A stretch of DNA of 64,000 nucleotides from Cellulomonas hominis (GTDB lineage Bacteria; Actinomycetota; Actinomycetes; Actinomycetales; Cellulomonadaceae): NCBI RefSeq assembly GCF_901521055.1, contig NZ_CABEGA010000073.1:1-64000 (forward strand), read 5' to 3'. A program made the translations under genes and the position numbers. Under the pieces are notes generated by a model. It ran no database searches. It worked only from the letters and a program-made list of their open reading frames with translations, and was not told the DNA's origin. Shown here piece after piece: positions 55,828-64,000 of the stretch. The first letter of the stretch is position 1. Each line of letters begins with the position of its first letter.

Positions 55828-56705
55828 CCGCCGCCGGGGTCGTCGCCGCGGTCGTGACCGCGTTCCGGCCCGACGACAGGCTCACGGACGTGGTGCGCTC
55901 CGCCGCGCGGCAGTGCGCCGTCGTCGTGGTCGTCGACAACACACCCGCCGGCGAACCGGGGACGGACGCGCTGCCGGAGGTGGCGGCGTCCGCGCGGGTG
56001 CACCGGCCGGGCACGAACCTCGGCCTCGCCGCGGCGCTGAACGCCGGGGTGCGCGAGGCCGGCCCCAGCAGCGCGGTGCTCCTGCTCGACCAGGACTCGG
56101 TCGTGCCGGACGGGCTGGTCGAGCGGCTCGGCGCCCGTCTCGCGGCCGACCCGCGCGTCGGGGTCGCCACGCCCGTCCCGTGGGACGCCGCGGAGGACCG
56201 GCCGCTCGACCCCCGGGCGTCGGCACGACCCGAGCTCGCCGACCTGCCGGTCGCCATCACCTCCGGGATGCTGGTCCGGCGGGCGACGCTCGACGCCGTC
56301 GGGCCGTTCCGCGAGGACTTCTTCGTCGACTGCGTCGACCAGGACTTCTGCCTGCGGATCCGCCGGGCGGGGTGGCGCGTCGTGCAGGATGCCACCGTGC
56401 GCCTGCCGCACTCGCTCGGTGAGACGCGGTGGCGCGGCGTCGGCCCGGTCCGGCTCCGGTCCACCAGCCACGCGACCTGGCGCCTGTACTGGACGGCCCG
56501 CAACGGGACCGTGCTCGCCCGGGAGAGCTGGCGCACGGAACCGGCGTGGGTGGCGACGTCCGTCGCGCTGCAGGCCTACGTCGCCCTCACGGTGCTGCTG
56601 TTCGAGCCCCCGCGCCTGCGCCGCCTGGCCACCCTGGCCCACGGGGTCCGCGACGGCTGGGCCGGCCGCACCGACGCGCGGATGCGCCCCGGGTCCCCCG
56701 CATGA
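55824..56705 (+). CDS. GT2 rhamnosyltransferase-like protein (3)
   Basis: The 293-aa protein has AVVTAFRPDDRL, VVVVDNTPAGEPG, NLGLAAALNAGV, LLLDQDSVVPD and DFFVDCVDQDFCLRIRRAGW, the pattern of RfbF-like rhamnosyltransferases. It shares the LLDQDSV motif with the gene at 53858, so these two probably arose by duplication, with the WbbL-like gene between them. GTGA overlap at the start and ATGA at the end. Confidence 0.87.
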   Translation: MTAAGVVAAVVTAFRPDDRLTDVVRSAARQCAVVVVVDNTPAGEPGTDALPEVAASARVHRPGTNLGLAAALNAGVREAGPSSAVLLLDQDSVVPDGLVERLGARLAADPRVGVATPVPWDAAEDRPLDPRASARPELADLPVAITSGMLVRRATLDAVGPFREDFFVDCVDQDFCLRIRRAGWRVVQDATVRLPHSLGETRWRGVGPVRLRSTSHATWRLYWTARNGTVLARESWRTEPAWVATSVALQAYVALTVLLFEPPRLRRLATLAHGVRDGWAGRTDARMRPGSPA

Positions 56706-58180
56706 CCAGCCCCGCACCCGCCGCGACCTCGTACCGCCGGGACGCGCTGCTCGTCGCCCTCGCGCGCATGGCGCCCCTGGGTGTCCAGCTGCTGGCGACC
56801 CCGTTCGTGCTCGACCGTCTGGGCGACGGCGCGTACGCCGCGTGGGCGCTGATGATGACGACCATCAACCTGCTGCTCACCGCGGACCTCGGCGTCGTGG
56901 GCATCATGCAGCGGTACCACGGCGTCGCCCGCGGGCAGGCGGACGTCCGCCTCGGCGGCCGCATCACCGCCTCGGTGCTCCTCGTGCTGGGGGCGCTGCT
57001 CGTCGTCGTCGTGGCCGCCGGCCCCTGGATCTCGCGGGCCGTCCTCGCCGTCGTGAACGTGCCCGCCGCCGTCCGGGACGACGCCGCGCTGCTGTTCCGG
57101 CACGCCGGCACGCTCGCGGTGCTGCAGCTCGTCGCCCTCGCGCTGAGCTCGTACCTCGCCGCGCACTCCCGGTTCGTGGCGGTCGCCGCGCAGTCGCTGG
57201 CGGCGCGGGCGGTGCTGGCGGGCGGCATCGTGTGGGCCCTGACCACCGACCGCGGCCTGCCGGGCCTGCTCCTGGCGTCGTTCGCCGACGCCGCCGTCGC
57301 CGTGCTGCTCGGCGTCGCGCTGTGCCGGCACCACCTGCTGCGCGAGGTCCGCCGCCCCACCGACCGCGCGCAGACGCGTGAGCTCTGGGCGTACTCCTGG
57401 CGCAACCAGCTCTCCGCGCTGGGGTTCGTCGCCCAGCGCGAGCTGGACGTGGTGCTGGCGGGCATCCTGCTGCCCACGGCGGCCCTGGCCAGCGTGTCCG
57501 CCGCCGCACCGCTCACCGCTGCCGCCTGCCTCGCCCCCACGGTGCTGCTGACGCCCGTGTTCACGACGCTCAGCGTGCAGGCCGGGCGCGACCCCGCAGG
57601 GCTGCCGGCCGCCGGTGCCCGGGCGGAGAGCGGCTGGCTGCGGCTCGTGCTGCCGTTCGCGGCGCTCGCGCTCGGCGTCCTGCCGTTCGCGGCGGAGCAG
57701 TGGCTCGGCCCGGAGGTCTCGGGCATCGCGCCGCTGACCGCGGTCCTCGCCGCCGGGTTCCTGCTGTCGCTGGGCGGGAACGCCCGCGCGGTCCTGGTGC
57801 GCGCCGCCGGGCGCCCGGGCATCGAGACACGGTCGTACCTCGTCTACGCGGTGGTGAAGATCGCCGCGGGCGTCGCTCTGGCGATCGTCGGCGGCATGCT
57901 CGGGCTGGCGGCCGCGGGCGTGCTGGCGGCGGCCGCCGCTCTGGTCGTGCTGCTGCGCGGCTCGCGCGGCCTCATCGAGCGCGGCACCGGCATCGGGCTC
58001 CGCGCGGTCCTCGGCGCGACCGCGCTCGCCGCGGGGACCGGCGCGGCGTCCTGGGCCGTGAGCCGAGCGGTCGAGGGCCGGTGGGTCACGCTCGCGTGCC
58101 TCGTGCTGGTCGCGCTCCTGGGGGCCGCGGCCGCCGCGGTCCCGGTGCTCCGCGCGCGGCGGCAGGGGCTCGCCGCCTGA
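56702..58180 (+). CDS. Wzx-type flippase (2)
   Basis: The 492-aa protein has about 12-14 helices in the polysaccharide-transporter/MATE-like order; the segment GVQLLATPFVLDRLGDGAYAAWAL (seen as GVQLLATPFVLDRLGDG then AYAAWALMM) is typical. WAYSWRNQLSALGFVAQRELD marks the central loop. It would move the rhamnose-containing lipid-linked unit made by the three preceding transferases. It starts at an ATGA overlap. A 97-base gap containing a new promoter box follows. Confidence 0.88.
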   Translation: MTSPAPAATSYRRDALLVALARMAPLGVQLLATPFVLDRLGDGAYAAWALMMTTINLLLTADLGVVGIMQRYHGVARGQADVRLGGRITASVLLVLGALLVVVVAAGPWISRAVLAVVNVPAAVRDDAALLFRHAGTLAVLQLVALALSSYLAAHSRFVAVAAQSLAARAVLAGGIVWALTTDRGLPGLLLASFADAAVAVLLGVALCRHHLLREVRRPTDRAQTRELWAYSWRNQLSALGFVAQRELDVVLAGILLPTAALASVSAAAPLTAAACLAPTVLLTPVFTTLSVQAGRDPAGLPAAGARAESGWLRLVLPFAALALGVLPFAAEQWLGPEVSGIAPLTAVLAAGFLLSLGGNARAVLVRAAGRPGIETRSYLVYAVVKIAAGVALAIVGGMLGLAAAGVLAAAAALVVLLRGSRGLIERGTGIGLRAVLGATALAAGTGAASWAVSRAVEGRWVTLACLVLVALLGAAAAAVPVLRARRQGLAA

Positions 58181-58265
58181 CCGGACCGACGGGCCGGGAG
58201 CGCAGGCCGTGGTGTCGCAGGGGCCCCGGCGTGGCGCACCCGCCTCGGGGCCCGCGTCCGCCTAG

Positions 58266-58277
58266 TAGTCTGCGGGG
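58266..58277 (+). promoter_or_regulatory. Leaderless-type -10 box (TAGTCT) before the GT2-DUF2304 pair
   Basis: TAGTCT (58266-58271) is followed by six bases and the GTG at 58278, without a ribosome-binding site. It indicates a separate leaderless transcript for the GT2-DUF2304 pair, in addition to any read-through from the flippase gene. Confidence 0.65.
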
Positions 58278-59060
58278 GTGCCCCACACGAGCCTCGACCG
58301 CGTGCTCGTGGTCATCCCGGCCTGGAACGAGGAGGACGCCCTGCCCGGTGTCCTCGACGAGGTCCGGGCCGTCTGCGCCGCCGAGCCCCACCTGTCCGCG
58401 ACCGACGTCCTCGTCGTCTCCGACGGCTCCCGGGACGGCACCGCCGCGGTGGCCCGGTCCAAGGGCGTGCCCGTCCTCGACCTGCCGATCAACCTCGGCG
58501 TCGGCGGTGCGATGCGCGCCGGCTTCAAGTTCGCGCTGCGCAACGGCTACGACGGCGTGGTCCAGCTCGACGCCGACGGTCAGCACGACCCCCGCGCGAT
58601 CCCGTCCCTGCTGGCCGCGGCCCGCGAGCACGGCGCCGACGTCGTGATCGGCGCCCGGTTCGCCGGTGCCGGGTCGTACGAGGCGCGCGGACCGCGTCGT
58701 GCCGCGATGCGCGTGCTCGCGCGCGTGCTGTCCCGCGTCACCGGCACCCCGCTGACGGACACCACCTCCGGCTTCAAGCTGGCGGGCCCGCGCGCGATCC
58801 CGCTGTTCGCCTCCGAGTACCCCGCCGAGTACCTGGGCGACACGGTCGAGTCCCTCGTCATCGCCGCGCGGGCCGGGCTGGTCGTCCGCCAGGTCCCCGT
58901 CGCGATGCGCGAGCGGCAGGGCGGGCGGCCCTCGCACAGCCCGCTGAAGGCCGCGGTGTTCCTCGGGCGCGCCGTGCTGGCGCTCGGCATCGCGCTCAGC
59001 CGACCCACGAACCGCACCGCGAAGGCCCGGTTCCACGCTGCTGCGGAGGTCAGCGGATGA
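58278..59060 (+). CDS. DPM1-like GT2 glycosyltransferase
   Basis: The 260-aa GT2 shows LVVIPAWNEEDALPGVL, VLVVSDGSRDGT, NLGVGGAMRAGFKFA, VVQLDADGQHDP and TDTTSGFKLAGP, all of the polyprenyl-phosphate sugar synthase kind. It has no C-terminal membrane helices; the DUF2304 protein encoded by the next gene (four-base overlap) presumably anchors it. The pair mirrors the one at 35880-36950, and the two GT2 proteins are clearly different in sequence. Confidence 0.9.
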   Translation: MPHTSLDRVLVVIPAWNEEDALPGVLDEVRAVCAAEPHLSATDVLVVSDGSRDGTAAVARSKGVPVLDLPINLGVGGAMRAGFKFALRNGYDGVVQLDADGQHDPRAIPSLLAAAREHGADVVIGARFAGAGSYEARGPRRAAMRVLARVLSRVTGTPLTDTTSGFKLAGPRAIPLFASEYPAEYLGDTVESLVIAARAGLVVRQVPVAMRERQGGRPSHSPLKAAVFLGRAVLALGIALSRPTNRTAKARFHAAAEVSG

Positions 59061-59467
59061 GCGGCTACCTGACCGCCCTCGTCGTCTGCGCCGTCACCGT
59101 CGGCGCGATCGTCTACCTGCTGCGCTCCCGGCGGATCCGGGAGAAGTACGCCGCCGCGTGGATCACGCTCGCCGTCGCGGTGGTCGTCGTCGGCGCGATC
59201 CCCTCCGTGCTGGCCTGGCTGGCGCGGCTGCTCGGCGTGCAGACGCCGGTGAACCTGCTGTTCCTCGTCAGCGGCGTCGTGCTGCTGATCGTCTGCGTCC
59301 AGTTCAGCGTGGAGATCTCCCAGCTGGAGGAGGAGACGCGCACCCTGGCCGAGGAGATCGCCCTGCTGCGTCTCGACGTCGAGGACCTGCGCACCGGTCT
59401 CGCCCGGGACGCGCGCCCCGACGGGGACGCGGACATCAGGCCGCCGACCGCCGACCCGGCCGCCTGA
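59057..59467 (+). CDS. DUF2304 small membrane protein (2)
   Basis: The 136-aa protein has an N-terminal signal-like helix (LTALVVCAVTVGAIVYLL), the motif RRIREKYAAAW typical of DUF2304, two further helices and a coiled-coil-like acidic C-terminus (ISQLEEETRTLAEEIALLRLDVEDL, in the shorter blocks ISQLEEETRTLAEEI and ALLRLDVEDL). It is the presumed membrane partner of the overlapping GT2. It is the last plus-strand gene before a convergent terminator. Confidence 0.88.
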   Translation: MSGYLTALVVCAVTVGAIVYLLRSRRIREKYAAAWITLAVAVVVVGAIPSVLAWLARLLGVQTPVNLLFLVSGVVLLIVCVQFSVEISQLEEETRTLAEEIALLRLDVEDLRTGLARDARPDGDADIRPPTADPAA

Positions 59468-59471
59468 CCAA

Positions 59472-59497
59472 CGGCCGCCGGGCCGGCCCGGCGGCCG
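59472..59497. terminator. Bidirectional terminator hairpin
   Basis: CGGCCGCCGGG (59472-59482) pairs perfectly with CCCGGCGGCCG (59487-59497) around a four-base CCGG centre. It fills the gap between the DUF2304 stop and that of the SpoIID-domain gene and can serve both strands. No T-tract follows, as is usual at this GC content. Confidence 0.65.
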
Positions 59498-59498
59498 G

Positions 59499-62165
59499 TC
59501 AGCGGAAGTAGCCCGCCACGTCCAGGATCACGTGGGTGCTGCCCTGGTCGTTGTAGAGGCGCACCGCGCCCCCGTCGCCCACCCGGACCGCCACCGCGTT
59601 CGCCTGCGTGAACCCGCGGGTGGCGTTGAGGTCCGAGGTGCCGGTGAGCGGCCTGCCCGCGGGCCAGACGCGCAGGTGCGTCCACGGCGCGGTGCCGTTC
59701 ACGGCGGTCACCGTCCCGACGACCGCTGTCGCCCCCGCGGGGACCGAGCCGCCGACGACCGTGGCCTGGACCTGACCCGCGGGGCCCAGCGCCCCGCCGG
59801 CGGACCGCGTGTCGAGCACCCGGGCGGGCTGCACCGGGGTGAACAGGGCGCCTGTCGCGACACCCGGCGCCGCGTACCACCCGACGACGTCGACGAGCAC
59901 GTGCGTCGCCGATCCCTGCACGGCGACGGTGATCTTCCCGTTCACGACGGGCACCACGGACCGGTTCGCGACGTCCGAGCCCGGGACCAGGTTGACCGTC
60001 GAGGTGGCCGGCAGCGCGCCCGAGCCGTAGGCCACCACGTACCCGTTCCCGGTCGCGCGGGTGGTCGTGACGTTGACCGTCGCGGCGCTGAGCGAGGACG
60101 CGGGCACGCCGAGCGCGGCCGCGACGTCCACGGTGCGGGTCGACCCGGCGGCGGGTGCCGCCCCCGTGCGCGAGTCGAGCGCGCGCACGGGGTCGACCGC
60201 GGTGTAGCGGGCGGACGACGCCGTCGCGGTGGTGTAGTAGCCGAGGACGTCCACGAGGTAGTGCGTGGTGCCGATCGCGTTGTAGACGCTGACCTTGCCC
60301 CCGCCCCCGACGCCGACCGTCACCTGGCTGGCCTGCGTCCGCCCCGGAGCGGTGTTGAGCACGGAGGCGTTCGGCATGGCCGCGCCCGCCGGCCACACCC
60401 GCAGGTGGCCCGGGACGGTGGCGCCCACGGCGGTGACGTTCAGCACGACGGCCGTGACGCCGGTGCTCGGCACCCCGCCCTGGCCGAGCACGGTCACGTC
60501 GGCGCGCCGGCCGGAGCCGAGGGCCTGGAACGTCGTGCGGGTGTCGCGCAGCCGCGCCGGCGTCACCGCGACGTACCCGCCGTCGCCGACGAGCGGCACG
60601 GCGGCGACCGCGGCGGGGTCGGCGGGCGGGCGCACGTCGACCGTGGTCGTGACGGGCGCGGTCGACCGGCCGGCCGCATCCTTGCCGACCAGCGTGAGCC
60701 CGTACGAGCCGGGCCCGACGTAGGGCGGGTCGACGGCCGTGCGTCCCGCGTAGGTGCCGAGCCAGGTGGCGTTGAACCGGACGCCCGCCTGGGCGCTGCC
60801 GGTGGTCTGGATGACCTGGCGACCGGTGCTCTTGTCGACCACGGTGAGCGTCCAGGTCAGGGCGACGTTCGGCGTCACGCCGATGCTCATCTGGGCGCCG
60901 TTGTCGATCGTCGTCGCGGAGACCGCCGGCGACCCGAGGGTCGGCGTGGTGCTGCGCGGCTGCCACCAGCTCGAGCGGAGGCCGAACGCCGGGCTGTTCA
61001 CGGTCGCGTTGCCGGTGGAGCACTCGAGCCGCACCTGGGTGATGCGGCCGCCGAACGCGCCGTTGCCCGTGCGCCCCGTGACGACCAGGTTGCGCAGGGT
61101 GCCGCCGCTCGGACAGGACTGCGCGACGCGGGCCACGCTCAGCGTGGCGGTCCACGAGGTGACGGTGTCGCCGGGCGCGGTGCCCGTCCACGGGTCCGCC
61201 TTCGCGACCTGGTACGGCACGGAGCCGGCCGCGGTCCAGCCGCCGTTCGACGACGAGAACTCGGTGAAGGCGACCTTGCCGCCGTAGGTCCGGATCTGCC
61301 CGGTCGTCGCCGCGATGGCGGTGTCGGTGCGGCTGTGCTCGTAGGAGGTGGTCAGGGTGCCGGCGGCGTTCGCGTCGCCCTTGCCGTAGTACACCTGGCA
61401 GGTGGTCGTGTCGCAGAGCGTCTGGCCGTTCTGGACCTTCCACCAGGCGTACGAGCGGGCGGCCACGGCCTGCGCCTGCAGTGCGGCGGGCTCCCAGCTC
61501 GCCGGGGACTCCCGGGGCACGACGCTGCGCAGGTAGTCCTCCATCGGGAGGCTGTTCGTGACGTTGAACGCGACGCCCGACGTGGGCTCGATCCGCAGGT
61601 CGCCGCGGTACCAGCGGCCCGTGGTGTCCGTCTGGTTCTTGGCGATGATCATCCCGTACTCGGACTGCGACTCCAGCCGCAGCACCCCGGTGTACGTGCG
61701 CCGGTCGACCACCGCGCCGTTGACCGCGGTGCGCTTCTCCGCCGTCACCGTCTGCCCGGACACCGTGATCGTCCAGCGCCCCGGGGGCAGCACCTGCTCG
61801 CCGTTGAGCGGGCCCATCCGGATGCTGCGGTTCTCCGGGCTCCAGATGGTCACCGTGCTGGACGGGGCGTACGCCGCGAGGGTGGTCTTGACGTACTGGC
61901 CCGAGATCGACGCGGTGGCGGTGCCCGGGTAGTAGAACGCCAGGATCTCCGCGGCGGACCGGCCCTGCAGCGCCGCACCCTGCGACCCCCACTGCGACAG
62001 CCCCCGCCCGTGCCCGTACGCGCGCCCGTCGACGGTCCACGAGCCGGAGGCGGGCGCGGGGTACACCTCCTCCGCGGCGGTCGCGGCCGGGGCGACCGTG
62101 ACCAGCCCGGTGAGCGCGAGGACGGCGGCGACGAGGGCCGCGGTGAGACGGCGCTGGATGTTCAC
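59499..62165 (-). CDS. Secreted SpoIID/LytB-domain protein with C-terminal triple repeat
   Basis: The 888-aa protein has a signal peptide of about 31 residues, then a SpoIID-type region: YGHGRGLSQWGSQGAALQGR and ILAFYYPGT near residues 50-82, and MEDYLRSVVPRESPASWE with the lytic Glu near 214, followed by LQAQAVAARSYAWW. A central beta domain follows. The C-terminus holds three repeats of about 110 residues, each opening with a P-x-R-x-x-D-(T/S)-R motif and closing with a V-(D)-V-x-G-Y/W segment (LVDVLGYY, LVDVVGWY, ILDVAGYF). SpoIID domains cleave peptidoglycan glycan strands; the repeats may bind the wall. The start is a GTG with GAGGAC upstream. Confidence 0.9.
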   Translation of the reverse strand: MNIQRRLTAALVAAVLALTGLVTVAPAATAAEEVYPAPASGSWTVDGRAYGHGRGLSQWGSQGAALQGRSAAEILAFYYPGTATASISGQYVKTTLAAYAPSSTVTIWSPENRSIRMGPLNGEQVLPPGRWTITVSGQTVTAEKRTAVNGAVVDRRTYTGVLRLESQSEYGMIIAKNQTDTTGRWYRGDLRIEPTSGVAFNVTNSLPMEDYLRSVVPRESPASWEPAALQAQAVAARSYAWWKVQNGQTLCDTTTCQVYYGKGDANAAGTLTTSYEHSRTDTAIAATTGQIRTYGGKVAFTEFSSSNGGWTAAGSVPYQVAKADPWTGTAPGDTVTSWTATLSVARVAQSCPSGGTLRNLVVTGRTGNGAFGGRITQVRLECSTGNATVNSPAFGLRSSWWQPRSTTPTLGSPAVSATTIDNGAQMSIGVTPNVALTWTLTVVDKSTGRQVIQTTGSAQAGVRFNATWLGTYAGRTAVDPPYVGPGSYGLTLVGKDAAGRSTAPVTTTVDVRPPADPAAVAAVPLVGDGGYVAVTPARLRDTRTTFQALGSGRRADVTVLGQGGVPSTGVTAVVLNVTAVGATVPGHLRVWPAGAAMPNASVLNTAPGRTQASQVTVGVGGGGKVSVYNAIGTTHYLVDVLGYYTTATASSARYTAVDPVRALDSRTGAAPAAGSTRTVDVAAALGVPASSLSAATVNVTTTRATGNGYVVAYGSGALPATSTVNLVPGSDVANRSVVPVVNGKITVAVQGSATHVLVDVVGWYAAPGVATGALFTPVQPARVLDTRSAGGALGPAGQVQATVVGGSVPAGATAVVGTVTAVNGTAPWTHLRVWPAGRPLTGTSDLNATRGFTQANAVAVRVGDGGAVRLYNDQGSTHVILDVAGYFR

Positions 62166-62277
62166 GACGGGTCCTCTGCTGCAGAACGGGGTGGGTCCGC
62201 CTCAGGATAAGGATCTGTGGTCGCGCGCGGACGAGCCGTGCCGAAGCTGGGCGGATTGCCCGGGTTCGTCCCTCCGG

Positions 62278-64000
62278 TCAGCGCGCCCGTACGCGCGTGG
62301 CGACCTTGCGCGCGAGCGCGCCGGGACCGCCCGCGCGCAGCACCCGCACGGCCGCGACCGCGTGCCGTCCGCCCGGCAGCCCCGCCGCGCGCGCCACGAG
62401 CTCCGCGCGCCGGTCCGCCGGGATCCCCGGGTGGGCGTCGATCCAGCCCTCGGGGGCGTCGAACGGCTCGTCGTCCGCCACCGGCTCCCAGGCCGTCGCC
62501 TGCCGCGGCCCCTGCTCGCGCCGGAGGGTGGCCGCGGCGCGCAGCAGGTCGGCGTACACCTGCGCCTGGCTGTGCGGCCCCCAGCGCAGCAGCGCCTCGC
62601 GCCGGGCCGCCGCACCGACGCGCCGCCGCAGCAGCGCGTCGTCGAGCAGCGCGGCGAGCGCGCGCTCCCAGTCCTCGGCCGTGGTCGCGAGCAGACCCGT
62701 GCGGCCGTCGTCCACGGCCTCGCGGAACGGCTGCGTCGGCGACGCCACGGTCGGGGTCTCGACGAGCGCCGCCTCGAGCCACTTGATCGCCGACTTGGCC
62801 TCGTTGAACGTGTTCTCCAGCACCAGCGGCGCGAGGTTCACGTCGACGTCGCGCAGGCGGCCGGGCAGCTCGTACCAGGGCAGCATCGGCAGCCGGCGGA
62901 TCCGCGCCTCGAACGGCTCGAGCGCCGGGCCCGTGGTGAGGAACCCGCCGATCCACAGCTCGACGTCCGGCCGGTCGGCGAGCACGCGGGCGACCGCCGG
63001 CTCGACGACGGCCCAGTCCGCGTCGTGCGTGTTGGTGCCGCTGAAGTACCCGATCCGCAGCGGCCCCGGGGTGCGCGGACGGCTGCGGGCCCGGTCGCTC
63101 TGCCGGGCGAGGTCGATGCCCACGCCGTTCGCGAACCGGAACGCCGGCAGCCCGGTCGTGGCCGTCGCGTGCTCGCACAGCCGCTCGGTGCTGCCCACGT
63201 ACGCGTCGGCGAGCTCCATGGTCGTGCGGTAGCGCGCGACGCCCCGCCACCACAGGGCGTGCTCCTCGGGCGAGAGCACGTCCAGGCCGTGCACCTGGCC
63301 CTCGAGCGCGGGGTCGAAGATGAGGTCGTCGATGTCGAACAGCACCGGGACGGGACGCGGGCGCGCGCGCACGTCGGCGACCACCTCGACGATCTGCGAC
63401 GTGGCCGGGACCCGGTAGAGGACGACGGCGTCCGCCTGCGCGGCCAGCCCGGGCACCTCGGGGTCGCGGTAGTGCCGCACGTCCGCGTGCACGCCCCGCA
63501 GCCGCAGCGCCTCCGCGGGCAGGAACCCGCGGTACCGCAGGGCGGCTCCCCGGATGCCGACGACGAACAGGACGCGCTGCAGCAGCGCGTCCTCCGCCGC
63601 CTCGACGTCGCTCAGGTCCATCACGTCCTCCTGGTCGCCCGGACCGACGAGGTCCGCGTACAGCTGCTCGAGCCCGTCGAGCTGGTCCGTGAAGCCCCGG
63701 ATGGGGGCGGTGGTGCCGGAGCTGCGCAGCCGGGCCACGAGCGCCGGGTCCGCGACCAGGCGGGCGAGCGCCGCGCCGAGGGACTCCGGGTCGGCGGCCG
63801 GCACGACGAGGCCGTTGACGCCGTCCTCGACGACCTCCTCGGGGCCGAGGGTGTCCGTGCAGACCACGGCCATGCCCGCGGCGAGGGCCTCACGGGTCAC
63901 GATCGAGTGCGACTCCCGCATGACCGACGGCAGCACGAGCACGTCGTGCTCGGCCATCACGGTCGCCACGGTCGTCCGGTCGTAGGCCGGCGGGAACCGC
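62278..64000 (-). CDS. Multi-domain glycosyltransferase (GT4-like), N-terminus beyond the right edge
   Basis: The frame is open to the window end, so the N-terminal part is missing. The visible 574 residues start inside a GT4 C-terminal domain: HDVLVLPSVMRESHSIVTREALAAGMAVV, here as HDVLVLPSVMRESHS and IVTREALAAGMAVV, then EEVVEDGVNGLVVPAADPESLG. A second GT-B-like module follows (ILFDIDDLIFDP-type start VPVLFDIDDLIFDP, STERLCEHA, IGYFSGTNTHDADWAVVEPA, FNEAKSAIKWLEAAL). The protein is therefore a tandem-domain transferase, probably of O-antigen or capsule type. Substrates are unknown. Confidence 0.85.
   Translation of the reverse strand, partial: RFPPAYDRTTVATVMAEHDVLVLPSVMRESHSIVTREALAAGMAVVCTDTLGPEEVVEDGVNGLVVPAADPESLGAALARLVADPALVARLRSSGTTAPIRGFTDQLDGLEQLYADLVGPGDQEDVMDLSDVEAAEDALLQRVLFVVGIRGAALRYRGFLPAEALRLRGVHADVRHYRDPEVPGLAAQADAVVLYRVPATSQIVEVVADVRARPRPVPVLFDIDDLIFDPALEGQVHGLDVLSPEEHALWWRGVARYRTTMELADAYVGSTERLCEHATATTGLPAFRFANGVGIDLARQSDRARSRPRTPGPLRIGYFSGTNTHDADWAVVEPAVARVLADRPDVELWIGGFLTTGPALEPFEARIRRLPMLPWYELPGRLRDVDVNLAPLVLENTFNEAKSAIKWLEAALVETPTVASPTQPFREAVDDGRTGLLATTAEDWERALAALLDDALLRRRVGAAARREALLRWGPHSQAQVYADLLRAAATLRREQGPRQATAWEPVADDEPFDAPEGWIDAHPGIPADRRAELVARAAGLPGGRHAVAAVRVLRAGGPGALARKVATRVRAR

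Noticed and set aside
59532-62210. An 892-codon open frame opposite the SpoIID gene
   Set aside because: It is composed of low-complexity Arg/Gly/Ala sequence, and the opposite strand has a signal peptide, SpoIID motifs and repeats.

Overview
The window is very GC-rich (third codon positions almost all G or C). It is packed with short-gap or overlapping genes (ATGA, GTGA and TGATG junctions) and carries WhiB, DUF3499, TIGR03089, DUF5719 and a WbbL-type rhamnosyltransferase. This points to an actinomycete, most likely a member of Micrococcales of the Cellulomonas type; the genus is an inference. No tRNA, rRNA, CRISPR array, insertion sequence or phage gene was recognised, and no gene-free stretch exceeds 300 bases.

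Region A (1-14662) is a carbohydrate-uptake and catabolism island. On the minus strand are a LacI-family repressor, a GH130-type phosphorylase, a class I mannose-6-phosphate isomerase and a GH13 alpha-glucosidase that runs off the left edge. On the plus strand are two complete sets of lipoprotein binding protein plus two permeases, a DUF1861-like beta-propeller protein, and an MsmK/UgpC-type ATPase fused to an N-terminal membrane-anchored domain. Near-identical palindromes with an AAACCGGTT core sit at the lacI promoter and just downstream of the -10 boxes of both binding-protein promoters, so the island looks like one LacI regulon for mannose-containing glycans.

Region B (14715-23861) is a conserved actinobacterial neighbourhood: a zinc-ribbon protein, DUF3499, a metallopeptidase-like protein, a WbbL-type GT2, DUF5719, a giant GT2 membrane protein, WhiB and a TIGR03089 protein.

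Region C (23909-64000) is a long cell-surface polysaccharide island. It contains a GT-C/methyltransferase/GT2 operon; two tandem GDP-mannose 4,6-dehydratases; a second mannose-6-phosphate isomerase; rmlA; two DUF2142 membrane proteins with a GT2-DUF2304 pair; a WecE-like aminotransferase with a WecD-like acetyltransferase; GtrA, DPM1-like and GT-C proteins; a flippase; and a full pseudaminic-acid set (pseC and pseB; an SpsF-type cytidylyltransferase with a PseG-PseH fusion; pseI). It ends with rmlD and rmlC, three rhamnosyltransferase-like GT2 proteins, a second flippase, a second GT2-DUF2304 pair, a SpoIID/LytB surface protein and a glycosyltransferase cut by the right edge. The dTDP-glucose 4,6-dehydratase gene (rmlB), needed for dTDP-rhamnose and dTDP-Fuc4NAc, is not in the window.

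Many genes in regions B and C start at a GTG or ATG exactly six bases after a TANNNT-like box, the arrangement expected for leaderless mRNAs. The most unusual items are the ATPase fusion, a leaderless 14-codon reading frame feeding into gtrA, the pseudaminic-acid pathway in an actinomycete with a PseG-PseH fusion, the duplicated GDP-mannose dehydratase, and a 53-bp inverted repeat at the left edge that looks like an assembly fold-back.
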